Source: Acidimicrobiia bacterium (GTDB taxonomy: Bacteria > Actinomycetota > Acidimicrobiia > Acidimicrobiales > Aldehydirespiratoraceae). From it: a DNA stretch of 64,000 bases. The notes below the pieces were generated by a model. That model made no database searches, had not been told where the DNA came from, and was given only the letters and a program-made list of their open reading frames with translations. The stretch is taken from NCBI GenBank assembly GCA_022821685.1, contig JAJEDD010000018.1, forward strand, positions 126,655 to 190,654, given 5' to 3'. Of this stretch, positions 39,991 through 48,808 are shown one piece after another. The position numbers were made by a program, and so were the translations under genes. Within the stretch, counting starts at the first letter, position 1; each line of letters opens with the position of its first letter.

Positions 39991-41180
39991 CGTCAGGCGA
40001 TGAGACCGGCGGCTCCGCAGCCGGTTATATGGGCGAGCCCGGAGCCGACGGGCGCTTCGGCGAGTTCGGGGGCATGTTCGTGCCCGAGACCCTGGTGCCG
40101 GCCTGTCAGGAGCTCGATCGGGCCTTCCGCTCCGCCTGGGGCGACCCCGCCTTCCGCGGCGAGCTCGACCGGCTGCTGCACAGCTACGCCGGGCGTCCCT
40201 CGCCGATCACCGAGTGCGAGAACCTGTCACAGGAGCTGGGCCTGCGCCTCCTGTTGAAGCGCGAGGATCTCAACCACACCGGCAGCCACAAGATCAACAA
40301 CGTGTTGGGCCAGGCCCTGTTGGCCCAGCGCATGGGCAAGACCAGCCTGGTGGCCGAGACCGGGGCGGGCCAGCACGGCGTGGCCACCGCCACCGCGGCG
40401 GCGCTGTTCGGCATGGACTGCGTGGTGTACATGGGCACGGTCGATATCGCCCGACAGGAGCTCAACGTGTTTCGCATGCGTCTGCTGGGCGCCGAGGTCC
40501 GCGCCGCCGAGTCCGGGTCTCGGACCCTCAAGGACGCGGTGAACGAGGCCATGCGCCACTGGGTGGCGGTGGCCGACACCACCCACTACTGCCTGGGATC
40601 GGTGATGGGGCCGCACCCGTATCCGTGGATGGTCAGGGAGTTCCAGCGGATCATCGGCGCCGAGGCCCGCCGCCAGTGCGCCGAGATCCTCGACGGCTCG
40701 GTGCCCGACGTGGTGGTGGCCGCGGTGGGAGGAGGCTCCAACGCGGCCGGGATCTTCGCCGGCTTCGCCGACACCTCGGCCCGGCTGGTCGGGGTGGAGC
40801 CGGCCGGGGGCGCGGCCGTCGGCCGGGCCGTTCCCGGCATCGTCCACGGCTCGCGGTCGTACCTGATGCAGGACGAGTGGGGCCAGGTGCTCGAGGCCCA
40901 GTCGATCTCGGCCGGACTCGACTATCCCGGCGTGGGTCCCGAGCACTCCCACCTGGCCGTCACCGGCCGGGCCGTCTATGAGCAGGTGACCGACGCCGAG
41001 GTGATCGAGGCGTTCAGCCTGCTGTCGCGCACCGAGGGGATCATCCCCGCGCTGGAGTGCGCCCACGCCCTGGCCTGGGTGTCGAGGTCCCGCGCAGAGT
41101 TGGCCGGTCTAACCGTGTTGTTGAACTTGAGCGGCCGGGGCGACAAGGACGTCGACCAGATGATGGGCATCCTGGGGTGA
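39981..41180 (+). CDS. trpB: Tryptophan synthase beta chain, 399 aa
   Basis: PLP enzyme joining indole and serine. [16 protein letters not shown], the PLP lysine in [30 protein letters not shown], and [10 protein letters not shown] phosphate loop are all present. GTG 39981 lies in the mini-ORF stop. Stop overlaps trpA (GTGA 41177). Confidence 0.96.
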   Translation: MTAASGDETGGSAAGYMGEPGADGRFGEFGGMFVPETLVPACQELDRAFRSAWGDPAFRGELDRLLHSYAGRPSPITECENLSQELGLRLLLKREDLNHTGSHKINNVLGQALLAQRMGKTSLVAETGAGQHGVATATAAALFGMDCVVYMGTVDIARQELNVFRMRLLGAEVRAAESGSRTLKDAVNEAMRHWVAVADTTHYCLGSVMGPHPYPWMVREFQRIIGAEARRQCAEILDGSVPDVVVAAVGGGSNAAGIFAGFADTSARLVGVEPAGGAAVGRAVPGIVHGSRSYLMQDEWGQVLEAQSISAGLDYPGVGPEHSHLAVTGRAVYEQVTDAEVIEAFSLLSRTEGIIPALECAHALAWVSRSRAELAGLTVLLNLSGRGDKDVDQMMGILG

Positions 41181-42019
41181 TCGCGGCCAACCCCGCCACC
41201 GCAGGCAGCGGAGCCGACACTTCGGGGCCCTGGGGAAGGCTGGAGCAGGCGCTGCGCGACCGCCGCGGCGCGGGCAGAAAGTGCCTGGTGCCCTACCTCA
41301 CCGGCGGCCTGGGCAATGACTGGCTCCAGACCGTGAGTGCCGTGGCCGCGGCTGGTGCCGACGCCATAGAGATAGGGATCCCGTTCTCCGACCCGGTGAT
41401 GGACGGCACCGTCATCCAGCAGGCCAACGACCGGGCCCTTGCCGAGGGAGCGACCCCGCAGTCGATTCTGGCCGCAGTGCGGGGCGCGGCGGCCGACATC
41501 GGCGTGCCCACGGCGGTGATGACCTACGTCAACATCGCCCACCACATGGGCTACGAGCGCTTCGCCGCCTCGCTGGCCGACGCCACCGTTAACGGATGCA
41601 TCCTGCCCGACCTGCCCCTCGAGGAGGTGGGGGAGTGGTCGGGGTGCGCGGCTGCGGCCGGGGTGGAGACGGTGCTGCTGGCCGCGCCCACCGCGTCCGA
41701 CGAGCGTCTGCGAAGCATCTGCGCCCGCGCCCGGGGCTTCGTGTACGGAGTGGGCCTCATGGGGATCACCGGGGTGCGCTCCGAGTTGGCCGCTAGTGCC
41801 ACGGCCACCGCGGCCCGCCTCAAGGCGGTCACCGACCGGCCGGTGCTGGTGGGGGTGGGGGTGGGCACGCCCGCGCAGGCCGCCGAGGTGTGCGAGACAG
41901 CCGACGGGGCCGTGGTCGGGTCGGCCATCGTCACCCGGATGCTGGACGGCGGCGGACCCGAGGGCGTGGCCGAACTGGTGTCGGAGTTCCGGACCGCCAT
42001 AGACGCCGCCCACGGCTGA
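41177..42019 (+). CDS. trpA: Tryptophan synthase alpha chain, 280 aa
   Basis: [31 protein letters not shown] with the catalytic Glu, LPDLPLEE with catalytic Asp, and [10 protein letters not shown] phosphate site. GTG 41177 overlaps the trpB stop. Cleaves indole-3-glycerol phosphate. trpC, trpD and trpG are not in this window. Confidence 0.95.
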   Translation: MIAANPATAGSGADTSGPWGRLEQALRDRRGAGRKCLVPYLTGGLGNDWLQTVSAVAAAGADAIEIGIPFSDPVMDGTVIQQANDRALAEGATPQSILAAVRGAAADIGVPTAVMTYVNIAHHMGYERFAASLADATVNGCILPDLPLEEVGEWSGCAAAAGVETVLLAAPTASDERLRSICARARGFVYGVGLMGITGVRSELAASATATAARLKAVTDRPVLVGVGVGTPAQAAEVCETADGAVVGSAIVTRMLDGGGPEGVAELVSEFRTAIDAAHG

Positions 42020-42041
42020 GCCCGCTCTGTTCGATGCCTTG

Positions 42042-42082
42042 GGCGACACAGCGGGGATCTCACCTATTTGCGCTCGCTCTCA
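42042..42082 (-). repeat. Partial copy of dispersed intergenic repeat (head end)
   Basis: TCTCACCTATTTGCGCTCGCTCT (split at 42058-42080) is the reverse complement of the first ~23 bases of the full copy at 46061. Located between trpA and the flavin reductase gene. Confidence 0.6.
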
Positions 42083-42087
42083 GCCCC

Positions 42088-42093
42088 TAGATT
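42088..42093 (+). promoter_or_regulatory. -10 box of leaderless promoter
   Basis: TAGATT ends 6 nt before ATG 42100, directly after a repeat fragment. Confidence 0.5.
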
Positions 42094-42099
42094 CTGGCC

Positions 42100-43782
42100 A
42101 TGGCTCGGGGCGCCCGGATGATGGACCACGACCTGATCGTGGTGGGCGGTGGCGCGGCCGGTCTGGGCGCGATGAGGGCTGCATTGTGGGCCGGTGCCGA
42201 CACAGCCCTGATAACCGACTCGGCGCCCGGCGGGGACTGCACGTTCACGGGCTGTGTTCCGTCCAAGACGCTGCTGGCCGCAGCCCGCGACGGGCTCGAC
42301 TTCGCCGGGGCCATGGAGCGGGTGCGCTCGACCGTGGCCCGCATCGCGGCCACCGAGTCGGTCGAGGCGCTGCGCAGCGAGGGCGCCACGGTGATCGAGG
42401 GCCGGGCCCGGCTGGTCAACCACGACACGGTGGCGGTGGGGGAGCGGCGCATCACCGCGCCCCGCATCGTGTTGGCCCCCGGATCGCGGCCGGCGCTGCC
42501 CGACGACATCGGGGGCCTGGCCGAGGCCCGGCCGCTCACCAGCGACACCGTTTTCGATCTCGCCGCAGCACCGCGGTCGCTGGGCATCATCGGCGGCGGC
42601 CCCACCGGCTGCGAGCTGGCCCAGGCCTTCGCGCTGCTGGGAGTGGAGGTGACGCTGTTCGAGTACCAGCAGCAGCTGTTGCCCGGCTACGACCCCGAGG
42701 CTGCGGCCACGGTGAGGGCCAGGCTCCAGGCCGACGGGGTGAGGGTGCTGCGCTGTGCCCGAGTCGCCCGGGTAGTGGTCCGCGACCAGGGTGGAGCGTG
42801 CAACCTCGTCTACCGGTTGTCGCGCTCGGGCGGGATCGCAGGCGGGGTCACCGTGGACCGGCTGCTGGCCGCGACCGGCCGAACGCCGAGGACTCTGGGA
42901 CTGGGGCTGGAGGAACTGGGGGTGAAGCTGGGCGAGTGGAGCGGCCATATCCTCACCGACGAGCGGCTCGAAACGTCGCTGAAGGGCGTATACGCGGCCG
43001 GCGACGCGGCCGCTTGGCGGCTGCGCCCGCGCCGCGGACCGGGATCCCCACTCGTCATCGACAAGATCGACGAGCCCGGAGGCCGAGCGGACCGCCGGCG
43101 GTCTCTGGGATATTTCGGATCGCGTCGCGGTTGGACGAGCGCCTACTCGGTTGCGAGGCGCAGGCGCAGGTTCAGATTCACGGTCGCTTCCCCGGCAGAG
43201 GCGATGGGCCCGCATCGGGCGCTGCTTCGACGAGATCGGCGCATGCTCCGCCGCGAGACGCGGGCGCGCCGTCGCCGGCGGCAACACCACGGGTCCCTGT
43301 ACCTGTCGCATGCGGCCGACGAGATGGGCCGCATCGCCGCGGGCAACGCGCTGGGCAAGGGGCAGAGGGGACGGTTCCGGGGCGATGTCGTTCCCCGGGT
43401 GGTGTTCACCGACCCCGAGGTGGCGTCAGTGGGTTTGAGCCTGCGGTGTGCGCCGCCGGGCAGCCGGGTGGCCCACCTGCCGCTGGCCGAGGTGGACCGG
43501 GCTGTCACCGACGCCCGCACCGACGGCTTCATAGCCATCGTGGCCGGCCCCCGCCGCGGGCTGGGCGACGCCGGCGGCGGTCGCGTCCTGGGGGCAACCA
43601 TCGTGGCGCCGCGAGCGGGGGAGATGATCCAGGAAGTGGTGCTGGCCATGCGCGCCAACGCGTTCGCGGGCCGTCTGGCCCAGGCCTCGCACGCCTACCC
43701 GACCTGGTCGAGCGGCGTGCAGAAGGCCGCAGCCCAATTCTTCGGCGAGATCGAGGGCCGCCAAGCCCGCCGCATCGAATAG
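42100..43782 (+). CDS. FAD-dependent pyridine nucleotide-disulfide oxidoreductase with ~97-residue insertion, 560 aa
   Basis: Mercuric-reductase/dihydrolipoamide-dehydrogenase-like. FAD fold VVGGGAAGLGAMRAAL, redox-active GGDCTFTGCVPSK, second Rossmann GGGPTGCELAQAF, LLAATGRTPRTLG, and YAAGD at ~298-302. In relatives the next segment (HVAxxxGRxAxxNAL) follows within ~15 residues; here LSHAADEMGRIAAGNALG begins at ~402. The intervening stretch is very Arg-rich and looks like non-genic sequence read in frame. The dimerisation domain (VVFTDPEVASVGL, HAYPTWSSGVQKAA) is intact, lacking the usual HxHPT: here HAYPT. Substrate unknown; the insertion may have impaired it. Confidence 0.82.
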   Translation: MARGARMMDHDLIVVGGGAAGLGAMRAALWAGADTALITDSAPGGDCTFTGCVPSKTLLAAARDGLDFAGAMERVRSTVARIAATESVEALRSEGATVIEGRARLVNHDTVAVGERRITAPRIVLAPGSRPALPDDIGGLAEARPLTSDTVFDLAAAPRSLGIIGGGPTGCELAQAFALLGVEVTLFEYQQQLLPGYDPEAAATVRARLQADGVRVLRCARVARVVVRDQGGACNLVYRLSRSGGIAGGVTVDRLLAATGRTPRTLGLGLEELGVKLGEWSGHILTDERLETSLKGVYAAGDAAAWRLRPRRGPGSPLVIDKIDEPGGRADRRRSLGYFGSRRGWTSAYSVARRRRRFRFTVASPAEAMGPHRALLRRDRRMLRRETRARRRRRQHHGSLYLSHAADEMGRIAAGNALGKGQRGRFRGDVVPRVVFTDPEVASVGLSLRCAPPGSRVAHLPLAEVDRAVTDARTDGFIAIVAGPRRGLGDAGGGRVLGATIVAPRAGEMIQEVVLAMRANAFAGRLAQASHAYPTWSSGVQKAAAQFFGEIEGRQARRIE

Positions 43783-43789
43783 CAGTCGG

Positions 43790-44452
43790 CTAATCGTCGT
43801 TCACGCGGGCAGGTCGAGGCCGCTTGGCGGTGCGGCGGAAGGTGACGCTCATGCGGGGCGGGGCGGCCGCCACTTTGGGCACCGAGTGCTCCCAGTCCTG
43901 CTGGCAGGCCCCGCCCATCACCAGCAGGTCGCCCGAGGCCAGCGTGAACGACCGGCTGCGACCGCCGACGGCCGGCCGCAGCAGGAACCGCCGGGGGCCT
44001 CCCAGCGAGATGATGGCCACAAGAGCGTCGGCCGGGTCGATCCCGATACGGTCGCTATGCCAGGCGACCGAGTCCTCGCCTCCCCGGTAGTAGTTCACCC
44101 AAACCGAGTTGAACCCGGCCCCGTAACGGGTGCGCAGCGCACCCGCTATGTCGTCGATCAGTCTCGGTGCGCCCGGCGAGCCCGGCCGCACGAAGGCGCC
44201 CAGCCGGGGCTCCTCGACCATCTGCCCGTACATGGGCCGCTCGGCCCGGGTCCAGCGCAGCCGGGCCGCCAACAGGTCCAGCAGTTCGTCGCCGCCCCGC
44301 AGCCACCTCGACGACCGGTCGATCCAGCTGCCGCCGTCCAGATACAGGCGCTCGACCGCAGCCGCCGGTTCGAGACCCGGGGAACCCTGCGCGAACAGGT
44401 CGCCCTGGCGGGGTCCCACTTCGGCGTCGGTGCCCGACCGCGAGATCTGCAC
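43790..44452 (-). CDS. AlkB-like 2-oxoglutarate/Fe(II) dioxygenase, 220 aa
   Basis: DNA/RNA demethylase fold: NSVWVNYYRGGEDSVAWHSDRIG with iron ligands H132 and D134, third ligand H189 (WEHSVPK), 2-oxoglutarate arginines R200 and R206 in PRMSVTFRR. Removes alkyl groups from N1-adenine/N3-cytosine in relatives. GTG 44450-44452 lies 6 nt after TAATAT, with a LexA box just upstream, so it is probably an SOS-induced leaderless transcript. Confidence 0.9.
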   Translation of the reverse strand: MQISRSGTDAEVGPRQGDLFAQGSPGLEPAAAVERLYLDGGSWIDRSSRWLRGGDELLDLLAARLRWTRAERPMYGQMVEEPRLGAFVRPGSPGAPRLIDDIAGALRTRYGAGFNSVWVNYYRGGEDSVAWHSDRIGIDPADALVAIISLGGPRRFLLRPAVGGRSRSFTLASGDLLVMGGACQQDWEHSVPKVAAAPPRMSVTFRRTAKRPRPARVNDD

Positions 44453-44458
44453 GGCGCG

Positions 44459-44479
44459 ATATTAGCGAACATATGTTCG
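44459..44479 (-). promoter_or_regulatory. LexA (SOS) box and -10 of the alkB-like gene
   Basis: CGAACATATGTTCG (44466-44479) is a perfect 14-bp palindrome and an exact match to the Gram-positive LexA consensus CGAACRNRYGTTYG. Immediately downstream on the minus strand TAATAT (44459-44464) is a -10 that ends 6 nt before the GTG start. Confidence 0.85.
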
Positions 44480-44502
44480 ATAGCCAACGGCCCCGGCTCG
44501 GC

Positions 44503-44533
44503 AGGCTCGCTCGCCTATTCGCTCGGCCTCTGA
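44503..44533 (+). repeat. Partial copy of dispersed repeat supplying the thiD stop
   Basis: TCGCCTATTCGCTCGGCCTC matches the tail of the full repeats. Read on the minus strand it encodes the last residues (RPSE) and the TAG stop of thiD. Confidence 0.6.
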
Positions 44534-45336
44534 GAAGACGGGTCTGGCGCGGACCGCAGGGCGTGGGACACCGGACCGGGGCCGTCGAAGGTCCATTCCG
44601 CCGATACCTCGATGGCTGAGCGCACGAACCGGGCCGCGGCGGCCGCTGCATCCTCCAGGCTGTGGCCGAGCGCCAGTCCGGCGACAAGCGCAGCCGAGAA
44701 TGTGCAGCCGCTGCCGCGGACGTTGCGAGTGTGGACCCGTTGGCCGGGCACCACCCAGGCATCGCCGGCCGAGGTGATCACCACATCGTCGGGCCGTCCA
44801 TCGAAGGCACCGCCGGTCACCACCACGGCACCGGATCCGAGCCCCCGGAACACCTCGGCGCAGTCCAGCACCGCCTCGGGTCCCGGCAGTGGCACGCCCG
44901 CCAGCAGTTCGGCCTCGCGCCGGTTGGGCGTGACGACCCGAGCCAGGGGGAACAGCCGCTCGCGGTAGGCCTCGGCCACATCGGCATCCACAAAGGCGAC
45001 CCCCCGCCCGTCCACCATCACCGGATCGACCACCGGTGCGGGCAGCACGCCGCGCTCCACCCTCTCGGCCACCAGCTCCACCACCTCGCGCCGGCGCAGC
45101 AGCCCCGTCTTGGCCCCGGCCACCGGTAGCTCCGACGCCACCGAGTCGATCTGTTCGGCCACCAGGTCGGCGCCCACCGGCGACACCGCGGCAACCGAGG
45201 TCAATGACTGCGCGGTCACCGCGGTCAGAGCGCTGGCGCCGTGCACTCCGAAGGCGGCGAACGCAGCCAGATCGGCCTGCACGCCCGCGCCCCCGAGGGG
45301 GTCCGAAGCGGCTATCGTGAGCGCCACCGGCGGCAT
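44515..45336 (-). CDS. thiD: Hydroxymethylpyrimidine/phosphomethylpyrimidine kinase, 273 aa
   Basis: Ribokinase-fold HMP(-P) kinase of thiamine synthesis: LTIAASDPLGGAGVQADL, GVHGASALTAVTAQ, DPVMVDGRG, VVTPNRREAELL, VVTGG and the anion-hole NVRGSGCTFSAAL. ATG 45334-45336 chosen; upstream frame is non-homologous. The last codons come from a dispersed-repeat tail. Confidence 0.92.
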   Translation of the reverse strand: MPPVALTIAASDPLGGAGVQADLAAFAAFGVHGASALTAVTAQSLTSVAAVSPVGADLVAEQIDSVASELPVAGAKTGLLRRREVVELVAERVERGVLPAPVVDPVMVDGRGVAFVDADVAEAYRERLFPLARVVTPNRREAELLAGVPLPGPEAVLDCAEVFRGLGSGAVVVTGGAFDGRPDDVVITSAGDAWVVPGQRVHTRNVRGSGCTFSAALVAGLALGHSLEDAAAAAARFVRSAIEVSAEWTFDGPGPVSHALRSAPDPSSQRPSE

Positions 45337-45447
45337 GGTCGACACGGCCCTAGATCGTGCCACATAGCTACCTCGCCACACCGCCACCGCTCGCCGGAGC
45401 GCCGCCGTGTCGCTCGCCCGTCCGTCCGCTACCTGGAAGACCGACGA

Positions 45448-45996
45448 ATGGAATCGACCCGAGGGAAGCTCCTCGTGGCTGCGCCCAGCCTGTCTGACCC
45501 CAACTTCCGCCAGACGGTGCTGATGATGCTCGAGCACAGCAGCGAGGGCGCGCTGGGCCTCGTACTCAACCGGCCCAGCGAGCTGACCGTCAGCAGCGCC
45601 ATCGGAGACTGGGCGACGGCAGTCAGCAAGCCGCGGGTGGTGTTCGTGGGCGGCCCGGTGAGCCAGTCCTCGGTGATTGCGCTGGCGTCGGTGGCGCTCG
45701 ACGACGTCGATGAGAACTGGTCGCAGGTGATCGGACGGATCGGCACCGTCGACCTGGAGCGCAACCCCGAAGAGGTCGGAGGGCTGGACGAGGTGCGCAT
45801 CTTCGCCGGGTATGCGGCGTGGGCGCCCGGTCAGCTCGAGGCCGAGTTGGCCGACGACGCCTGGTTCGTGCTGGAGCTCGACGCCGCCGATCCGTTCACC
45901 GTCGAACCCGACGAGCTGTGGTGGCAGGTCTTCGCCCGCCAACAGGGCGAACTGAGAAGCCTGCGCTTCTTTCCCCGCAATCCAACCGACAACTGA
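45448..45996 (+). CDS. YqgE/AlgH family protein (DUF179), 182 aa
   Basis: Family blocks GKLLVAAPSLSDPNFRQTV, HSSEGALGLVLNRP, FVGGPVSQSSVIAL, IFAGYAAWAPGQLEAEL and WFVLELDAADPF. Biochemical role unsettled; linked to regulation in some bacteria. Divergent from thiD; GGAAGA 9 nt before ATG. Confidence 0.9.
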   Translation: MESTRGKLLVAAPSLSDPNFRQTVLMMLEHSSEGALGLVLNRPSELTVSSAIGDWATAVSKPRVVFVGGPVSQSSVIALASVALDDVDENWSQVIGRIGTVDLERNPEEVGGLDEVRIFAGYAAWAPGQLEAELADDAWFVLELDAADPFTVEPDELWWQVFARQQGELRSLRFFPRNPTDN

Positions 45997-46060
45997 CCGC
46001 TCCCTGCCGCCCTAGAGGCGAAACCCCCGTTGACCCGGACTCGCCCCCGCTAACCCTTTA

Positions 46061-46199
46061 GAGCGAGCGCAAATAGGTGAGAGTCTGTCGCGTCGCAAGG
46101 GTGTCTTTCCCGCTCTTGTTCGCTGCGCTCACGGGCCGCTCGGGCCACGGCCTCGCCCGTATGAACCGGATTCGCTCACCCATTCGCTCCGCCTCTTAG
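46061..46199 (+). repeat. Full copy of the dispersed intergenic repeat (~139 bp)
   Basis: Shares a 52-bp core with 62888-62939 (one mismatch): CCGCTCTTGTTCGC, CGCTCACGGGCCGCTCGGG, CCACGGCCTCGCCCGT. The head AAATAGGTGAGAG and the tail CTCACCCATTCGCTCCGCCTC are loosely inverted. It occupies half of the 283-bp gap between algH and the next gene. Confidence 0.8.
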
Positions 46200-46265
46200 T
46201 TTACATAATGCATATTTCCGGCGGCTGAGGGATTCTGGGAGGGGCGCTGCGGCTACTGGGCCGTG

Positions 46266-46271
46266 TAGCTT
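46266..46271 (+). promoter_or_regulatory. -10 box of probable leaderless promoter
   Basis: TAGCTT ends 8 nt before GTG 46280; no Shine-Dalgarno sequence. Confidence 0.4.
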
Positions 46272-46279
46272 GGTGGACC

Positions 46280-47875
46280 GTGTCTCGACGACTAGAGATC
46301 GAGCTGACCAGCCGGCGCGACGACGGCACCTGGACGTGGAGGGCCGCGGGGGCGCGCCAGCCCAAGGGCGACGTTTCCGGTGACCTGCTGCCCGACACGG
46401 CGGCGGTTGGCAGCGTGCTCAGGGCCGAGGCGGAGGGCGGGCTCGACGGGATGGAGATCATCGCGGTGTTCGCGCCCCGGGTTCGGGCTGTCCCCGCCGA
46501 GCACCTTGAGCTGATCGGCAGCGGCGGTGGGCCTTTGGTGACCACCACGCTGGTGTCGAAGTCGCGTCGCCACGACCGCGGCGAACGCCGCGGCCGAGAC
46601 CGAGACGACGGGCGCCGACGTGATGGTCGAGACGACGACCGCGGCCGCGGCCGCAAGCGGGATCGTCGAGACGACCAGGGCGAGGAAGGACGCGACGGGA
46701 AGCGCCGACGCGACAAGAGGGACCGCCGCGACGACGAGGGCCGCGGCTCCGACGCTCGCAAGCACGACCGCAAGCCCCGGTCGGACTCGCGTGAGCGACG
46801 CTCCGGAGCCAAGCGCGGCCAGCAAGACTCGCGGCAACAGGACCGCAAGCGCTCAGAACGCCAGCCGCGGCCGCGGGGCCCCGGTCTGAAGGCCAAGCGA
46901 GTGCATCGCAAGGCCGCGTTGGCCGCCCTTCCCACCGATCAGCAGCCTCTGGCCCGTGAGGTTCTTCGGGCCGGTGTTCCGGGCGTGCGCAAGTCCATCG
47001 AGCGTATGAACGCCAAGGCGGCGGCCGAGGGCCTCCCCCAGATCAAGCTCGACCCCGTTCTGGCCCTGGCCGAGCAGCTCGCCCCCACTTTGAAGGCGGC
47101 GGAGTGGCACGACCGGGCCGATGCGGCCATGGCCGGACTGGCCAAGGTCGACCTGCGCGACATCCGCTCGGTGATCGCGGCCGCCGACCGGGCCGCCCGA
47201 ACCGAGGAGACCAGGGCGCTGGCCGAGAGCCTGCGAGCCGGTCTGGCCCAGCGTCTGGAGGTCGATCAACGCCAGTGGTTGGATGAGCTGGCCAAGACCA
47301 TCGGCGAGGGCCGCACCATCAGGGCGCTGCGCCTCAGTTCGCGGCCGCCCAAGGCGGGCACGCCGCTGCCGCCCGACATGGCCGAACGCCTGGCCGGTCT
47401 GGCCGCCGCCGATCTGAACCCCGACGCCAACCAGCAGCGGTGGTCGACGGTGGTGGACTCGGTGGCCCTCTCCCCCGTTCGCACCCAGGTGGTCCCGCTC
47501 GGCGCTCCAGACAAGCCCGGCGAGGATCTGCTCGCCACCATCCGCCGACTGGCCGACCGCGTTCCCCAGATTGCCGCCCTCTTCGGCATCGAGCCACCGG
47601 TGCCGAGTCCCCCAACCCGCAGACCTCCCCCACCGCCGCCCGAGCCCGAACAATCCGCCGATTCGGTCGATACTGCTGCGGCCACAGACCGCGAGCCCGC
47701 CGACACCGCTGTAGACGCCGACTCGGCCGCGGCCACAGACCGCGAGCCCGCCGACACCGCTGCCGATGCCGACGCGGCCGAACCTGCCGACGCTGTCGAA
47801 GCAGTTGACGTCTCCGAGCAGACGACAGACGCGCCAAATCAGTCACCCGACACCGCTGAAGAGGTCTCTGGCTGA
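46280..47875 (+). CDS. Protein with Arg/Asp-rich disordered domain, 531 aa, unknown function
   Basis: Unrecognised. Residues 1-90 look like a small beta-rich domain (RLEIELTSRRDDGTWTWRAAG). Residues 95-207 are a highly charged RD/RG/RK low-complexity tract. Residues ~210-430 are helical with no known motif, then a proline run (PPTRRPPPPPPEP) and an acidic tail holding a perfect 33-bp tandem repeat (47678-47710 and 47729-47761, 17-residue period, TDREPADTA). The RD tract suggests RNA or polyanion binding. The stop is 2 nt from the convergent NUDIX gene end. Confidence 0.7.
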   Translation: MSRRLEIELTSRRDDGTWTWRAAGARQPKGDVSGDLLPDTAAVGSVLRAEAEGGLDGMEIIAVFAPRVRAVPAEHLELIGSGGGPLVTTTLVSKSRRHDRGERRGRDRDDGRRRDGRDDDRGRGRKRDRRDDQGEEGRDGKRRRDKRDRRDDEGRGSDARKHDRKPRSDSRERRSGAKRGQQDSRQQDRKRSERQPRPRGPGLKAKRVHRKAALAALPTDQQPLAREVLRAGVPGVRKSIERMNAKAAAEGLPQIKLDPVLALAEQLAPTLKAAEWHDRADAAMAGLAKVDLRDIRSVIAAADRAARTEETRALAESLRAGLAQRLEVDQRQWLDELAKTIGEGRTIRALRLSSRPPKAGTPLPPDMAERLAGLAAADLNPDANQQRWSTVVDSVALSPVRTQVVPLGAPDKPGEDLLATIRRLADRVPQIAALFGIEPPVPSPPTRRPPPPPPEPEQSADSVDTAAATDREPADTAVDADSAAATDREPADTAADADAAEPADAVEAVDVSEQTTDAPNQSPDTAEEVSG

Positions 47876-47877
47876 TC

Positions 47878-48285
47878 TCAGACGATCGTGGGGATTATCC
47901 CGTGGTCGTGGAGGAACTCGGCCAGCCCCTCCACCAGCGGCAGTGCAGCCACCTCGGAGAGGGGGCACCAGCGGGCCTCCGAGGCGTCGCTCCCCGCGGC
48001 GGGGGTGACGTCACCGGTCACCGTCGCCTCGAAGTCGAGGATCACAAAGTGATGGTCGTCGCTGATCCGCTCCACCCAGCCGACCAAGGGACCGCACACG
48101 CCGCGCAGGCCGGTCTCCTCGTGCAGCTCCCGCACCACCGCCTCCATCAGCGTCTCCCCCGGCTCCACCCGGCCTCCGGGAACGGACCACTCCCCCGCCG
48201 CGGGCTCGCGGCCCCGCCGCACCAGCAGCAGCCCGTCGCCTCGGCGGACGATGGCGCCGACCGCAACCTCGGCCCGCTCGATCAT
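47878..48285 (-). CDS. NUDIX (MutT-like) hydrolase, 135 aa
   Basis: NUDIX box GGRVEPGETLMEAVVREL-HEETGL (split here) at ~38-60. N-terminal VAVGAIVRRGDGLLLVRRG is typical of nucleotide-pyrophosphatase MutT-type proteins. Six nt after the GNAT gene, same strand, so cotranscribed. Confidence 0.9.
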   Translation of the reverse strand: MIERAEVAVGAIVRRGDGLLLVRRGREPAAGEWSVPGGRVEPGETLMEAVVRELHEETGLRGVCGPLVGWVERISDDHHFVILDFEATVTGDVTPAAGSDASEARWCPLSEVAALPLVEGLAEFLHDHGIIPTIV

Positions 48286-48291
48286 GGAAGC

Positions 48292-48774
48292 TCAGGCCGG
48301 CAGGGCGCGGTGCACGGTTATGGCCCGGGCTGTGAGGCCGTGCGTCTCGAAGAAGTTCTTGGTGTCGCGGTCTCCGGGCAGCGCCAGGCTGTCCACCCCG
48401 ATGCAGCCTCGTCGAGCGGCCCACGCCAGCAGCAGCTCCATCATGGCCTCGCCCACCCCCACGCCGCGGGCGTCGGGGAGCACGTAGATGTCGCTGACCC
48501 GCCCCACCGCCGTGCCGTCGTGCAGCTCCACGAGGCGGACCGCGCCGTAGCCCACCACCGCATCATCGATGGTGCCCACCACCACCAGCGCGTCGTCGTC
48601 GCGCCGATCCCGGGCCAGGCTCTCGATCTGCGGATCGGGCCGGGCCTCCAGCTGAGACCACACTCCGCCGCCGCGCCGCTGCGTCAACTCGGCCGTGGCC
48701 TGGGTCGCCAACTCGGCCACATCGGCGATATCGGCTTCCGACGCCCGTCTTGCCCCCTCGACGATGGAGGTCAT
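48292..48774 (-). CDS. GNAT-family N-acetyltransferase, 160 aa
   Basis: Acetyl-CoA motif VSDIYVLPDARGVGVGEAMME (motif A) with LAWAARRGCIGVDSLALPGDRDTKNFFE (motif B). Substrate unknown. ATG 48772-48774; in line with the NUDIX and DUF4193-like genes. Confidence 0.9.
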   Translation of the reverse strand: MTSIVEGARRASEADIADVAELATQATAELTQRRGGGVWSQLEARPDPQIESLARDRRDDDALVVVGTIDDAVVGYGAVRLVELHDGTAVGRVSDIYVLPDARGVGVGEAMMELLLAWAARRGCIGVDSLALPGDRDTKNFFETHGLTARAITVHRALPA

Positions 48775-48808
48775 CGGTCGGATCGGGCGGCGAGCATGAG
48801 GCGGATGC

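Noticed and set aside
46061-46199. CRISPR array or insertion sequence
   Set aside because: Single, non-tandem copies without spacers, terminal repeats or transposase; treated as a dispersed intergenic repeat.
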